DNA from: Phycisphaeraceae bacterium
GTDB lineage: Bacteria > Planctomycetota > Phycisphaerae > Phycisphaerales > UBA1924
Direction: 5' to 3'
DNA length: 64,000 nt
NCBI GenBank assembly: GCA_020639135.1
Contig: JACKHE010000002.1
Span: 310,001 to 374,000, forward strand
The notes below the pieces were generated by a model. It did no database searches. It had not been told where the DNA came from and saw nothing but the letters and a program-made list of their open reading frames with translations. This document shows positions 16,041 through 25,419 of the stretch, piece after piece. Within the stretch, counting starts at the first letter, position 1. Each line of letters starts with the position of its first letter. A program made the position numbers and the translations under genes.

Positions 16041-16850
16041 TCAGGAAGGTTGCCCAAGCCTGCCCAGGAGGCGTTGCCGGATCTCATCGGGCATCGCATC
16101 GCCCGCGAGTTCCCGGCACGCGCGGTGCGTGAGATCCAGGCTGGCAAAGACCGATCGGCATCGCTGGCAGATCACCGACGTATCGAACGGCGCCCCCCGA
16201 TCAAGCGCCTCCTGCTTGGCGTTAAGCAGGTCGAGGCAGGTCCGCTCTTCGTACGCCGGTGGGGGGGCTGGCCCCTCGGCGCGGGGCAGCGCCCGATCAA
16301 CGGCCGATCTCAGCTTCAGCCTGGCGCGGTGCACCCGGCTCCGGACCGTCCCTTCCTCGAGCCCCAGAACGTCGGCGACCTCCTTCACGCTGAACCCCAC
16401 GATGTCCTTGAGCAGCAGCGGCACGCGGAACTCGTCGGGGAGCTGCGCGATCTCCGACTCGAGTTGCCGCAGCGCCTCGGCGTGGATCTGCTCCTGCACC
16501 GCATCGGGCTGATCGTCGGCGATGACCGCGATCAGCGGATCACCGAAGGGCAGCAGCGCATCGAGCGAGCCGATCTGCTCGGGCTCGCCGGAACGACGGC
16601 GGTGCATGCGCTGGCACGAGCGCGCCGCGATGCGGAAGAGCCATGTCCTGGGGTCCGCCTCGCCCCGGAACTCCCCCCACGACCGGAACGCCTGGAGAAA
16701 GACCTCCTGCACCAGGTCCTCCGCCTCTTCCCGGCTCCCGCAGAACCGGTGCGCCAGGTTGAACAACTGCCCGCCGTACTCATCGACGAGCCGCTGGATC
16801 GCGGCCTCTGCGGCGCCGTGACCGATGATGTGATCATCCGATGGAGTCAA
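16041..16850 (-). CDS. ECF-family RNA polymerase sigma factor with C-terminal zinc-binding tail
   Basis: 269 residues, longer than the usual 170-200 of ECF sigma factors. Region 2 is LFNLAHRFCGSREEAEDLVQ with AFRSWGEFRG; region 4 is LLLKDIVGFSVKEVADVLGL with EGTVRSRVHRARLKL. After residue ~185 an extra tail contains CLDLLNAKQEALDRG and VICQRCRSVFASLDLTHRAC, with a Cys/His pattern like a zf-HC2 anti-sigma zinc finger. A fused zinc domain may sense thiols, metals or persulfide and control the factor. The gene lies between the methyltransferase and sulfur genes on the same strand and could direct their transcription (inference). Confidence 0.85.
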   Translation of the reverse strand: MTPSDDHIIGHGAAEAAIQRLVDEYGGQLFNLAHRFCGSREEAEDLVQEVFLQAFRSWGEFRGEADPRTWLFRIAARSCQRMHRRRSGEPEQIGSLDALLPFGDPLIAVIADDQPDAVQEQIHAEALRQLESEIAQLPDEFRVPLLLKDIVGFSVKEVADVLGLEEGTVRSRVHRARLKLRSAVDRALPRAEGPAPPPAYEERTCLDLLNAKQEALDRGAPFDTSVICQRCRSVFASLDLTHRACRELAGDAMPDEIRQRLLGRLGQPS

Positions 16851-16887
16851 TGCATGGAGCCCGGGTTACGAGGCGATGTGGACGCGG

Positions 16888-17496
16888 TCAACGACGCTCC
16901 AGCACAGTGTAGATGAAGTCCTGTCCCTTGCCCCAGGGTGTCATGTGGGTCTCGGTGAACGAGCGATGCAGGACAAAGGCCCCCGCGAACTCCGAGGCGA
17001 GCAGGCCCGCGTCGTAGCGGCGCACCTCTAGGCCGCTGCACCGCTCGGGCCCGGACATCGCGAAGGCGCCGATGACCGCATGGCCTCCGGTCGGGATCGC
17101 CCTTGCCGCGGCATCGACGTAACTCGCCCGTTCCTCCGCATCAGTCAGGAAGTGGAAGACCGCCCGGTCGTGCCAGCAATCGACGTCGCCGTATTCGCGC
17201 CTGCGCAGGACATCGCCGGCGATCCATTCGATCCGGTCAGCGCTGGCGCCCGCACGCTCGCGGCCGCGACGGATCGCCGACGGCGACACATCGAGGACAA
17301 CAACGCGCGGGATCCCGAGATCAACGAGCGCCGGCGCCAGCGCCGACTGTCCACCGCCGATATCCACGACGCCGTGAGGATTCGACGCCAGCTCTCGGAT
17401 CAGCCTCAGCGACACTTCCGGCTGCTGCTGATACCAGCTCAGCTCGGCGTCGGGTTTGGTGGCGTACACGGATTCCCAGTGCTCGGCGCGGTTCAT
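16888..17496 (-). CDS. class I SAM-dependent methyltransferase
   Basis: 202 residues from ATG 17496 (MNRAEHWESVYATK). Motif I is GVVDIGGGQSALAPAL, motif post-I VVLDVSPSAI, and motif IV WHDRAVFHFLTDAEER. The WxxxY..K start and the WHDRAVFHFL segment resemble the small methyltransferases annotated as thiopurine or tellurite/selenium-type enzymes that act on small soft nucleophiles. It sits 25 bases after the CusA-like pump gene and just before the sigma factor gene. Detoxification of a metalloid or thiol is plausible, not shown. Confidence 0.8.
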   Translation of the reverse strand: MNRAEHWESVYATKPDAELSWYQQQPEVSLRLIRELASNPHGVVDIGGGQSALAPALVDLGIPRVVVLDVSPSAIRRGRERAGASADRIEWIAGDVLRRREYGDVDCWHDRAVFHFLTDAEERASYVDAAARAIPTGGHAVIGAFAMSGPERCSGLEVRRYDAGLLASEFAGAFVLHRSFTETHMTPWGKGQDFIYTVLERR

Positions 17497-17521
17497 CGGT
17501 GCTCTCGTCGGTGTGCTTTCC

Positions 17522-20500
17522 TCATGATATTTCTGCCGCATCGGCCAGTGAACTCCCGCCCCTGCCGCGCCGAGCCTGCTGCATGCGGAACCTCCACTCC
17601 GCCCCCCAGCAGTACAGGACGGGCACGACGAACCAGGTGAAGGACGCGACAACCATGCCGCCGAAGCTCGGGATCGCCATCGGGATCATGATGTCCGAGC
17701 CCCGCCCGGCGCTGGTGAGCACCGGCAGCAGCGCCAGAACCGTCGTCGCGGTGGTCATGACCGCCGCCCGGATCCGCAGGCGCCCGCCCTCGACGACCGT
17801 CCGGCGGATTTCTTCGATCGATCCGGGCTTGAGCTCCGCCATCGACTGCTCGATGCGCGTCGCCATGATCACGCCGTCGTCGGTGGCGATGCCGAACAGC
17901 GCCAGGAACCCGACCCACACGGCGACGCTGAGGTTGTACGGCCGCACGCGGAAGATCTCTCGCAGGTCGAATCCGAGTGGATGCGCATCGAGGAACCAGG
18001 GCTGGGCGTAGAGCCACAGCATCAGGAACCCGCCGCCCCAGGCGACGAAGACGCCGGAGAAGATCATCACCGTCACGCCGACCTTCCGGAACTGGAAGTA
18101 GATCAGCAGGAAGATGATCGCCAGCGAAAGCGGCAGCACCAGCCGCAGCCGCTGCGCCGCCCGGACCTGATTCTCGTACGACCCGGAGAACTCGTAACTG
18201 ACGCCGGCGGGAACGACCAGCTCCCCGGCGTCGATCCGGCCCTGGATGTACCCGCGGGCGCTCTCAACCGCGTCAACCTCCGCGACGCCGGCCGCCTTGT
18301 CGAAGAGCACATAGCTGACGAGGAACGTGTCCTCGCTCCGGATCATCTGCGGGCCCCTGCGGTACTCGATCGAGGCGAGCTCGCGGAGCGGGACCTGGGC
18401 GCCCCCCGGCGTGGGCACGAGGATGTCGCCCAGCGTCTCCGGCTGGTCGCGCAGCTCACGCAGGTACCGCACACGCACCGGGTATCGTTCCCGTCCTTCC
18501 ACCGTCATCGTCAGCGGCTTGCCGCCGATGGCGACCTCGATCACCTCCTGCACGTCGGCGATCTGCAGCCCGTACCGCGCGATGCGCTCGCGGTCGATGT
18601 CGATCTCCAGATAAGGCTTGCCCACCACCCGGTCGGCGAAGACCGCGTCCGCCCGCACGCCCGGCGCCATCTTGAGCAGCCGCTCGAGATCGAGACCGAA
18701 CGACTCGATCGTCATGAGATCGGGCCCGTACACCTTGATCCCCATCGGCGCACGGAACCCTGATTGAAGCATCACGATCCGCGTCTCGATCGGCTGGAGC
18801 TTCGGTGCGCTGGTCACCCCCGGCATCTGCGCCGCGGCCACGATCGCGTCCCAGATGTCCTGCGGCGATCGGATCGCATCGCGCCACTGCCGGAACGGAC
18901 GCCCGTGCTCGTCGGGAATCAGTTCTCCCGAGTCGTCGCGCGCAAAGGTCCGGCTCGCCCTGTCATACCGGAACCGCAGGCGATCGCCCCGCTCGTCCCT
19001 CGCGTACTCGCTCTTGTACCGGATCAGGGTCTCGATCATCGAGACCGGCGCGGGATCGAGCGGGCTCTCGACGCGGCCGATCTTGCCCACGGCCAGCTCG
19101 ACCTCCGGCACGCTCATCAGCCGGCGGTCGAGCTCCTTGCAGATGTCGGTCGCCTCACCGATCGAGGCGTGCGGCATCGTGGTGGGCATGTAGAGAAACG
19201 CCCCCTCGTCCAGCGCCGGCATGAACTCGCTGCCCAGCCCAGGGAACGCGTGCGCGATGTCCACCATCACCACGCTGCGCCGCACCGGCTCCGGGAGCCA
19301 CCCGAACACCCGGTCGAACCCCAGCCACGTCGTCGCGCCGAGCGCCACGACAACAAACGCCGGCGAGAGCGCCACAACCTTGTGCCGCAGCGACCACCCC
19401 AGCAGCAGCGGGAACGCGATCCTGACGCACCAGAACAGCAGCAGGATCCCGCCGACGAGCAGCGCGATGAACAGCGCGTTCCCGAGCGCGCCCGCTCCCG
19501 GCCCAAGCGGCTGCCACACCGTCGCCAGCGCCGTGAGCACGGACAGGATGACCACGATGTTCACCAGCCATCGCGCCACCTGCGGGGCGCTGCCCGCCGA
19601 CCACCGCCGGCGAGGCAGCCGCCAGCCCAGGAGAACATGCGCCGCAGCAGGGAGCGCCGTCAGCGCAAGGACGATCGACGCGATCAGCGCGAACGTCTTC
19701 GTGTACGCGAGTGGCTTGAACAGCTTCCCCTCGGCCGCGACCATCGTGAACACCGGCAGGAACCCGACGACCGTCGTCGCCACCGCCGTCAGCACCGCGC
19801 CGCCGACCTCCGAACTTGCGCGCGCGATCACCTCCATCCGGCTCTCACCCGCCGGCGCCTCGCCCAGCCGCCGCACGATGTTCTCCGTGAGCACGATGCC
19901 CATGTCCACGATCGTGCCGATGGCAATCGCGATCCCCGACAGCGCGACGATGTTGGCGTCAACACGGAACAGCTTCATGCCCACGAAGGTCATCAGCACG
20001 GCAACCGGGAGCATCGCGCTGATGAGCAGGCTGACCCGCAGACGCATGACCATCATCAGCACGACGATGACCGTCACCAGGACCTGCTGCGTGATCGCGG
20101 AATCGAGCGTCTGCAGCGTCTCCTTGATCAGCCCCGTCCGGTCGTAGAACGGGACGATCGTCACCCGGCTCTCGGAGCCGTCCTCGAGGGACTTCGACGG
20201 CAGGCCCTGCGCGATGCCGGCGATCTTCTCCCGGATCCGCTGGATGACCGCCATCGGGTTCTCCCCGTAGCGCACGACGACCACACCCCCGACGGCCTCC
20301 TCGCCGGCTTTCGTCAGCGCCCCGCGACGCAGCGCAGGGCCCAGCGAGACTCTGGCGATGTCGCCGATGAGGATCGGCGTCCCCTCGCGCGACGTGATCG
20401 CCGTCCGCTCCAGATCCTCGACGCGCTCGATGAAGCCCAGGCCCCTGACGATGTACTCGGCGCGGTTGACCTCCAGCGTGCGCGCGCCGACGTCCAGGTT

Positions 20501-21229
20501 GCTCTGCCGGACCGCGGCGATCACTTCGCCCAGGCCGATGTCGGCGGCGCGCATCGCGTCGGGGTTGACATCGATCTGGTACTCCTTGACGAACCCCCCG
20601 ATCGACGCGACCTCCGCAACACCCGGCACGCTCGAGAGCTGGCGCCGGACGATGAAGTCCTGGATCGATCGCAGCTCGTCGAGGTCCCAGCCCCCGGTCG
20701 CCTTCCCGTCGGCGTCGCGCCCCTCAAGCGTGTACCAGAAGACCTGCCCCAGCGCCGTCGCGTCCGGCCCGAGCGCGGGCGACACCCCGTCCGGCAGGTC
20801 GCCCTGCGGGAGCGAGTTGAGCTTCTCGAGGATGCGCGAGCGCGACCAGTAGAAGTCAACGCCGTCCTCGAAGACGACGTAGATCGTCGAGAACCCGAAG
20901 ACGGAGGAGCTGCGGATGTCCCGGACTCCCGGGATGCCCAGCAGCGCGACCGTCAGGGGGTAACTGATCTGGTCGTCGATATCCTCCGGGCTGCGACCGG
21001 GCCACTCGGTGAAGACGATCTGCTGGTTCTCCCCGATGTCGGGGATGGCGTCCACCGGGATCGGATCCCGCGGCAGGTCCCCGCCCGGCAGCGAGATCCG
21101 CCAGCCGAAGGGCGCGACCAGGACGCCCCAGAGAATCACGACACCGACCGCCAGCGCGACCGCCAGCTTCTGCCGCAGACACAGGCGAATCAGCCGTTCG
21201 ACAAGACCTCGGTTCGGCGCGTCACTCAT
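17522..21229 (-). CDS. CusA/CzcA-type heavy-metal RND efflux pump
   Basis: 1235 residues, start at 21229 (MSDAPNRGLVERLI). It has HAE/HME-RND features: an N-terminal helix, the motif TEWPGRSPEDIDDQISYPLT, several 12-helix bundle segments (VVLMMVMRLRVSLLISAML; IAIAIGTIVDMGIVLTENIV), the periplasmic GSEFMPALDEGAFLYMP near residue 665, and DRERIARYGLQIADVQEVI. Family members are usually about 1040 residues; roughly 190 extra residues here include two added hydrophobic segments before the GSEFMP motif and a charged insert (RFRYDRASRTFARDDSGELI). RND pumps of this kind export monovalent or divalent metals across both membranes with CusB and CusC partners. It overlaps the adaptor gene by eight bases. 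Confidence 0.9.
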   Translation of the reverse strand: MSDAPNRGLVERLIRLCLRQKLAVALAVGVVILWGVLVAPFGWRISLPGGDLPRDPIPVDAIPDIGENQQIVFTEWPGRSPEDIDDQISYPLTVALLGIPGVRDIRSSSVFGFSTIYVVFEDGVDFYWSRSRILEKLNSLPQGDLPDGVSPALGPDATALGQVFWYTLEGRDADGKATGGWDLDELRSIQDFIVRRQLSSVPGVAEVASIGGFVKEYQIDVNPDAMRAADIGLGEVIAAVRQSNLDVGARTLEVNRAEYIVRGLGFIERVEDLERTAITSREGTPILIGDIARVSLGPALRRGALTKAGEEAVGGVVVVRYGENPMAVIQRIREKIAGIAQGLPSKSLEDGSESRVTIVPFYDRTGLIKETLQTLDSAITQQVLVTVIVVLMMVMRLRVSLLISAMLPVAVLMTFVGMKLFRVDANIVALSGIAIAIGTIVDMGIVLTENIVRRLGEAPAGESRMEVIARASSEVGGAVLTAVATTVVGFLPVFTMVAAEGKLFKPLAYTKTFALIASIVLALTALPAAAHVLLGWRLPRRRWSAGSAPQVARWLVNIVVILSVLTALATVWQPLGPGAGALGNALFIALLVGGILLLFWCVRIAFPLLLGWSLRHKVVALSPAFVVVALGATTWLGFDRVFGWLPEPVRRSVVMVDIAHAFPGLGSEFMPALDEGAFLYMPTTMPHASIGEATDICKELDRRLMSVPEVELAVGKIGRVESPLDPAPVSMIETLIRYKSEYARDERGDRLRFRYDRASRTFARDDSGELIPDEHGRPFRQWRDAIRSPQDIWDAIVAAAQMPGVTSAPKLQPIETRIVMLQSGFRAPMGIKVYGPDLMTIESFGLDLERLLKMAPGVRADAVFADRVVGKPYLEIDIDRERIARYGLQIADVQEVIEVAIGGKPLTMTVEGRERYPVRVRYLRELRDQPETLGDILVPTPGGAQVPLRELASIEYRRGPQMIRSEDTFLVSYVLFDKAAGVAEVDAVESARGYIQGRIDAGELVVPAGVSYEFSGSYENQVRAAQRLRLVLPLSLAIIFLLIYFQFRKVGVTVMIFSGVFVAWGGGFLMLWLYAQPWFLDAHPLGFDLREIFRVRPYNLSVAVWVGFLALFGIATDDGVIMATRIEQSMAELKPGSIEEIRRTVVEGGRLRIRAAVMTTATTVLALLPVLTSAGRGSDIMIPMAIPSFGGMVVASFTWFVVPVLYCWGAEWRFRMQQARRGRGGSSLADAAEIS

Positions 21230-23213
21230 GCCGGCCGCCCTCCCCCGCGCCGGGATCCGCATCGCCGTTGGGCGCCAGCTCCCGCTGGATCTCGCCGCAG
21301 CGCAGCATGCTCGCGCCGAAGTAGGGGTTGCTGATGGTCTGGTCCCGCTGCACCCAGCGGGCGCCCTCGAAATCGAACGCCATGGGGCACATCGCGATGC
21401 GCCACGTCGCCCCGCCCTCGTGGCCGAACGTCTCGTGGAGCGCGATCACCGCCTCGCTCATCGTCTCGAACCGCTCCCGCGCCGAATCGATGTCGCCGGC
21501 GCCCTCCCCCGCGCGCAGCAACCGCGACGCCCGGCGCCACGACTCCAGCGGCTCTCCGAGCAGACCAACCGCCCGGACGGTATCGCACGCGGCGGCCAGG
21601 GCGCGGGCGGCGCCCCGGAATCCGTCAAGGTCATCGCCGGCCAGGGCCTCCTGCGCGTCGAGATACGACGTGTACACCGGCGTCAGGGATTCGGTGAACG
21701 AGGCGGGCGCCGCGACCATCGCCGCCGGTTCCTCCTCGGCGCCATCGCCCGGCGTCATCATGCTGGGCCTGGCGCTGATCTGCATGGCGCTGTCGATCCG
21801 GAACGCGCCGTTGATGACGACGCGCTCGCCCTCGCGCAGGCCGCTGCGGACGATCCACCAGTCCCCGGCGCGGGGCCCGAGCACGATCTCGCGCCCCTCG
21901 TACGTGGGCGCCTCCGTGTCCGGGACCTCGACATACACCACCGAGCGCACCCCGGTGTAGAGCACCGCGGTCCGCGGCACGACCAGCGGCTCGATGACTT
22001 GCGAGGGGTTGTCCACCACCCCGAGCGTCTCCGCCGGGACAAGGTCCATCCCGCAGATCTCGCACGCGCCGGGCTCAGTGCGGACGATCGTCGGATGCAT
22101 CGGGCACACCCAATGCCCCGCCAGATCGTCGCCGACGATCGCGCCGTCAGCCGACATCCTGGGCCGAACCACCGCCGAGGCGAACATGCCGGGCTTGAGC
22201 CGCCGATCGCTGTTGTCCACGGCGACGCGGACCGCCGCGGTCCTGGTCCGATCGCTGACCATCGGCTCGATGAACGAGATCCGCCCCTCGAAACGCTCGC
22301 CGGGGTGCGCCTCGACGGTGAAGGTCACACGCTGGCCCCACCGCAGCATCGGCAGCTGCGACTCGTACGCCTCCAGGTCGAGCCACAGCCTCGACAGATC
22401 GGCAACCGTCGCGATCGGCGAACCCTCCCGGACGTAGTCGCCCTCGCGTACCGAAAGTTCCGTCACCACGCCGCCGATCGGCGCGTAGATCGTCATCCGC
22501 TCGGCGTCGCTCTCTCCCCGTTCGATCGAGTCGATCTGAGCCCCCGTCAGGCCGTACAGCCGCAGCTTCTCGCGCGCCGCGGAGGCGGTGTCGAGTGTCG
22601 CAGCGCGCACCAGCTCGCTCATTCCCGCGGAGTCGGCGCTGGACCGAGAGGCCTGACGCAGCTCCTCGGCCGCGGCGATCAGCTCGGGGCTGTACACCTG
22701 GGCGATGTGGTCGCCCTTGGCGACCGGGACGCCGAGGTAGTTGACGAAGAGCCGATCGATCCTCGCGGGGAAGTACGAGGTCAGCCGCGCGACGGACGTC
22801 TCGTCGAACGCGACCTTGCCGTACAGCCTCGCCTCGGCGTTGGGGAAGAAGCGCGCCACCGGGGCCGTCTCGACCCGGCTCGCCTGCGCCGCGGCACGGG
22901 TGATGCTGATCCCCCGCTCGTCCGCGGCGCCTCCACCGTCTTCGACGGGGATGAGCGTCATGAAACAGATCGGGCACCTGGCGTTCGGGTCGGTCAGCCG
23001 CACCGAGGGGTGCATCGAGCAGGTGTACAACTGCGGTGCGCCGGTGTCGGCGGCTGTTTCCGGTGTCAGCGGCTGGTCGTGTCTGGACGCCGGGCTTCCC
23101 AGCCGGTATCCGACGTACAGCGCCAACACGATCAGCAGCAGGGCGATCCCGCCGCCGAGGCTCTGCCTGATCCGGGTCAGCGCGGTGGTCCAACTGGTGA
23201 TTGTTTCGCTCAT
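21222..23213 (-). CDS. RND efflux periplasmic adaptor with two heavy-metal-binding domains (CusB-like)
   Basis: 663 residues with an N-terminal anchor (GGIALLLIVLALYVGYRL). A first HMBD at residues ~62-90 reads YTCSMHPSV...CPICFMTLIP, and a second at ~366-392 reads HWVCPMHPT...CEICGMDLVP. Between and around them lie the membrane-fusion barrel and hairpin, with VEAHPGERFEGRISFI and VAVDNSDRRLKPGMFASA. The C-terminus is DUF3347-like and ends with a third Cys/Met/His patch, RIAMCPMAFDF. The CxMHP patterns bind Cu or Zn. Placing one HMBD in mid-protein is unusual and could be an internal metal relay to the pump. Confidence 0.9.
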   Translation of the reverse strand: MSETITSWTTALTRIRQSLGGGIALLLIVLALYVGYRLGSPASRHDQPLTPETAADTGAPQLYTCSMHPSVRLTDPNARCPICFMTLIPVEDGGGAADERGISITRAAAQASRVETAPVARFFPNAEARLYGKVAFDETSVARLTSYFPARIDRLFVNYLGVPVAKGDHIAQVYSPELIAAAEELRQASRSSADSAGMSELVRAATLDTASAAREKLRLYGLTGAQIDSIERGESDAERMTIYAPIGGVVTELSVREGDYVREGSPIATVADLSRLWLDLEAYESQLPMLRWGQRVTFTVEAHPGERFEGRISFIEPMVSDRTRTAAVRVAVDNSDRRLKPGMFASAVVRPRMSADGAIVGDDLAGHWVCPMHPTIVRTEPGACEICGMDLVPAETLGVVDNPSQVIEPLVVPRTAVLYTGVRSVVYVEVPDTEAPTYEGREIVLGPRAGDWWIVRSGLREGERVVINGAFRIDSAMQISARPSMMTPGDGAEEEPAAMVAAPASFTESLTPVYTSYLDAQEALAGDDLDGFRGAARALAAACDTVRAVGLLGEPLESWRRASRLLRAGEGAGDIDSARERFETMSEAVIALHETFGHEGGATWRIAMCPMAFDFEGARWVQRDQTISNPYFGASMLRCGEIQRELAPNGDADPGAGEGGRHE

Positions 23214-24628
23214 CGTGTCTCCTCGTCATTGGACGGCGTTGTGGGGATCGGCGCACCGACCAGGCCGGCGAGCCTCGCCAGGGCGATGCCACGGTCGGCC
23301 TTCGCCCGTTCGAGCGCGATCGTGAACTCCAGCAGTGTGCGTTCGGTGTCCAGCAGGTCGAGGAACCCCGTCTCCCCCGCACGGAAGCCCGCGAGCGAAG
23401 CGCGCAGCGATTCCTCCGCCTTCGGGATCAGCGTCCGCTCGTACAGCGCCGCCCTGCGGTCCGCGTCGGTGTGCTCGAAGTACACCCGCTGGATCGCCGC
23501 GGCGATCCGGTTCGCGGTGTCGCTGCGATCATGAGTCACGGCGAGCCGCTCCGCGATCGATTCGCGCACTCCGGCGTCGTACTTGTCGCGCCACAGCGGC
23601 AGCGTGAGCCCGAAACTCAGCAGGACCGGGTCGTCCCCGCTGCCCGTGACGCCGGCAGTCCGCGCCTCGCCCGTGACGATGTAATCGAGCCCCACCGTGA
23701 ACTCGGGCCGGCCCCGGAGCCGGGCGATCTCTGTCCGGACGCGCTGCTCCCCGATCCGTTCGTCCAGCTCCTGCAGCGACGGGTTCGAGGCGACGGCGAT
23801 TGCCGTCAGGGATTCCGCGTTGCCTTGCGCCACACGGCCCGGGAGGGACACTGGGGTCGGCGTCTCGGCCTCGCTCGGGCGGTTGAGCGCGGCGTTGAGC
23901 TCAGCGACGTACGCCGGGCGCATGGATCGCAGCTGTGCGAGACGGTCCTCGGTCTGGCTCATCTCCACCTGCACGCGGACCAGCTCCGGGTGCGTCCCGG
24001 TCCCGACGCGGTAGCGCGTCCGGACGACCTCCTCGAAGGATCGGAGCAGCTCGAGCATCTCGCCCGTCGCAGCCGCCGCCGAGTCGAGATACGCGAGCTC
24101 GTACAGCGTCTCGACCACCCGCTCGGTCACCGCGAGTCGCTGCGCCTCGTACCTCCGCCACGCGGCTCGAGCCGCCAGCGCCTCGGCGTCCTCCCGCTCC
24201 CCGAGCAGCCCGGGCCACGGGAACGACTGGCTAACTCCGATCCGGGCGTGCTGCGGGCCGGTCCGCGTCTCGACCGCATCGAGGAAAAAGCCGACGTTCA
24301 GCCTCGGATCGGGCAGCGCGCCCGCTTGCGGCAGCCGCTGGGCCGCCGCAACCCAACGCTCTTGCGCTGCCGACAGCGCGGTGCTGTGCTCGAGGGCGTA
24401 CCGGACGTAGTCGTCCAGCGTCGGCTCCGCTGCAAGCGTGGATTCAGCATCCGCATCCCCGGCGCGGAAGTGATCCGGCTTCGGAAGAGTTTCCCGATCG
24501 GCGTCGGCGGGGATGGATCGGGCGAACGAATGGGGCAGGCCGCGGCCGGCGTCCATGGGCGAGGAGCACCCGCAGACGATGCCGACCAACACGGCGCCGG
24601 CCGCGCACGCGGCAAGGCGAATGGCCAT
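23210..24628 (-). CDS. TolC-family outer-membrane factor (CusC-like)
   Basis: 472 residues with a lipoprotein-like signal (GAVLVGIVCGCSS). Repeating helical motifs of the outer-membrane efflux family appear twice, for example ALPDPRLNVGFFLDAVETR and LRGRPEFTVGLDYIVTGEAR; the family segments LTLPLWRDKYDAGVRE and GETGFLDLLDTERTLLE are clear. It forms the exit channel of the CusCBA-type pump and is coupled to the adaptor by a 4-base overlap. Confidence 0.88.
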   Translation of the reverse strand: MAIRLAACAAGAVLVGIVCGCSSPMDAGRGLPHSFARSIPADADRETLPKPDHFRAGDADAESTLAAEPTLDDYVRYALEHSTALSAAQERWVAAAQRLPQAGALPDPRLNVGFFLDAVETRTGPQHARIGVSQSFPWPGLLGEREDAEALAARAAWRRYEAQRLAVTERVVETLYELAYLDSAAAATGEMLELLRSFEEVVRTRYRVGTGTHPELVRVQVEMSQTEDRLAQLRSMRPAYVAELNAALNRPSEAETPTPVSLPGRVAQGNAESLTAIAVASNPSLQELDERIGEQRVRTEIARLRGRPEFTVGLDYIVTGEARTAGVTGSGDDPVLLSFGLTLPLWRDKYDAGVRESIAERLAVTHDRSDTANRIAAAIQRVYFEHTDADRRAALYERTLIPKAEESLRASLAGFRAGETGFLDLLDTERTLLEFTIALERAKADRGIALARLAGLVGAPIPTTPSNDEETR

Positions 24629-24723
24629 GGAAGGCTCCTGGGAACTGGTTTGGTGGTTGATTCGGGGACGACTTCGGGAAGGCCGCGCTCAGCGCGCGCA
24701 CCTTCCCAGTGGTTCCCGCGGAC

Positions 24724-25134
24724 CTACGTTCGCCAGATTCCCCGGAGGGCCTGCGATTGCTGGTGCGACCGCCCGCCGATCCGTGGCGCTGCCGCGTCGA
24801 TGGTGAATCGGTGGCAGGCATCGGCGCCCGGCGCCGTGGTCAGCGTCGCGACGAGCACGATGGCAGGGATCGAATAATCCCGATCAGTCCGGGGCAGCGG
24901 CGCCTGCAGGGGCTCCGCCGGGTTCTCCAGCGGGGCCGCGGCGCAGTGACACTCGCCGCCGGTCATGCCGCAGACTGGCCTGACGATCCGCTCCCCGCAA
25001 CAGGTCCGTTCCACCACCGGCGCGCAGCACGACGGCGCAGCGCAGGAAGCCGGCGAGGCCTCCACGGGGAGGGCCGGGATCAGCGCCAGGGGCTGCCAGA
25101 GCAGCGACAGGATGAGAGCGATTCGGACCAGCAT
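24724..25134 (-). CDS. small Cys-rich secreted protein, first gene of the metal-efflux operon
   Basis: 136 residues from ATG 25134, the only part of a long antisense open frame that looks real. It has a clear signal peptide (LVRIALILSLLWQPLALIPAL). A cysteine cluster follows, with CAAPSCCAPVVERTCCGERI and VRPVCGMTGGECHCAA, about nine Cys within 40 residues, plus His at the C-terminal part. It sits 95 bases upstream of the TolC gene on the same strand. A periplasmic metal chaperone or sponge for the pump is a fair guess. Family not recognised. Confidence 0.6.
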   Translation of the reverse strand: MLVRIALILSLLWQPLALIPALPVEASPASCAAPSCCAPVVERTCCGERIVRPVCGMTGGECHCAAAPLENPAEPLQAPLPRTDRDYSIPAIVLVATLTTAPGADACHRFTIDAAAPRIGGRSHQQSQALRGIWRT

Positions 25135-25145
25135 GGGACACCCAT

Positions 25146-25245
25146 GATATCGGCAGACCCGATCCCGGTTCCAACCCCAAATCGGGTGATGGTGGGGCGC
25201 CCGATGTCGGCAAGACCCGGAATCGCAAGAGGCTGGATATCGGAC
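25146..25245. repeat. three GATRTCGG repeats in a divergent promoter region
   Basis: GATATCGGCA at 25146-25155, GATGTCGGCA at 25203-25212 and GATATCGGAC at 25236-25245; the first two are both followed by (A)AGACCCG. They lie in the 285-bp gap between the divergent metal-efflux operon and the multiheme cytochrome genes, which otherwise holds only the TATACT box below. A shared regulator binding both promoters is possible. Confidence 0.35.
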
Positions 25246-25275
25246 TTGAAAGGCGATAATGGGGGCCAATCTGCC

Positions 25276-25281
25276 TATACT
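25276..25281 (+). promoter_or_regulatory. candidate -10 box TATACT for the cytochrome genes
   Basis: TATACT followed by GTAC, about 140 bp before the chosen cytochrome start. No matching TTGACA at 16-18 bp is present (a TTGAAA is 24 bp away). The same TATACT box recurs upstream of the RNase P RNA gene and cdaA in this window. Confidence 0.35.
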
Positions 25282-25419
25282 GTACCCAGATGTCCTTTGG
25301 ATGCGCGGGCGAAACCGTGGCTCGGCAAGGCACGGATCACCGCCCTGACGAACGGTAGGGCTTCGGTGAAAACGTCTGATCCGAACGTACTGCGGCAAGA
25401 ATCGAGCGCTGGTGTTGCG

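Noticed and set aside
24660..24700. Hairpin GGGAAGG...CCTTCCC between the Cys-rich gene and tolC
   Set aside because: Seven-base arms with an irregular interior and no T-run; not enough to call a terminator or attenuator.
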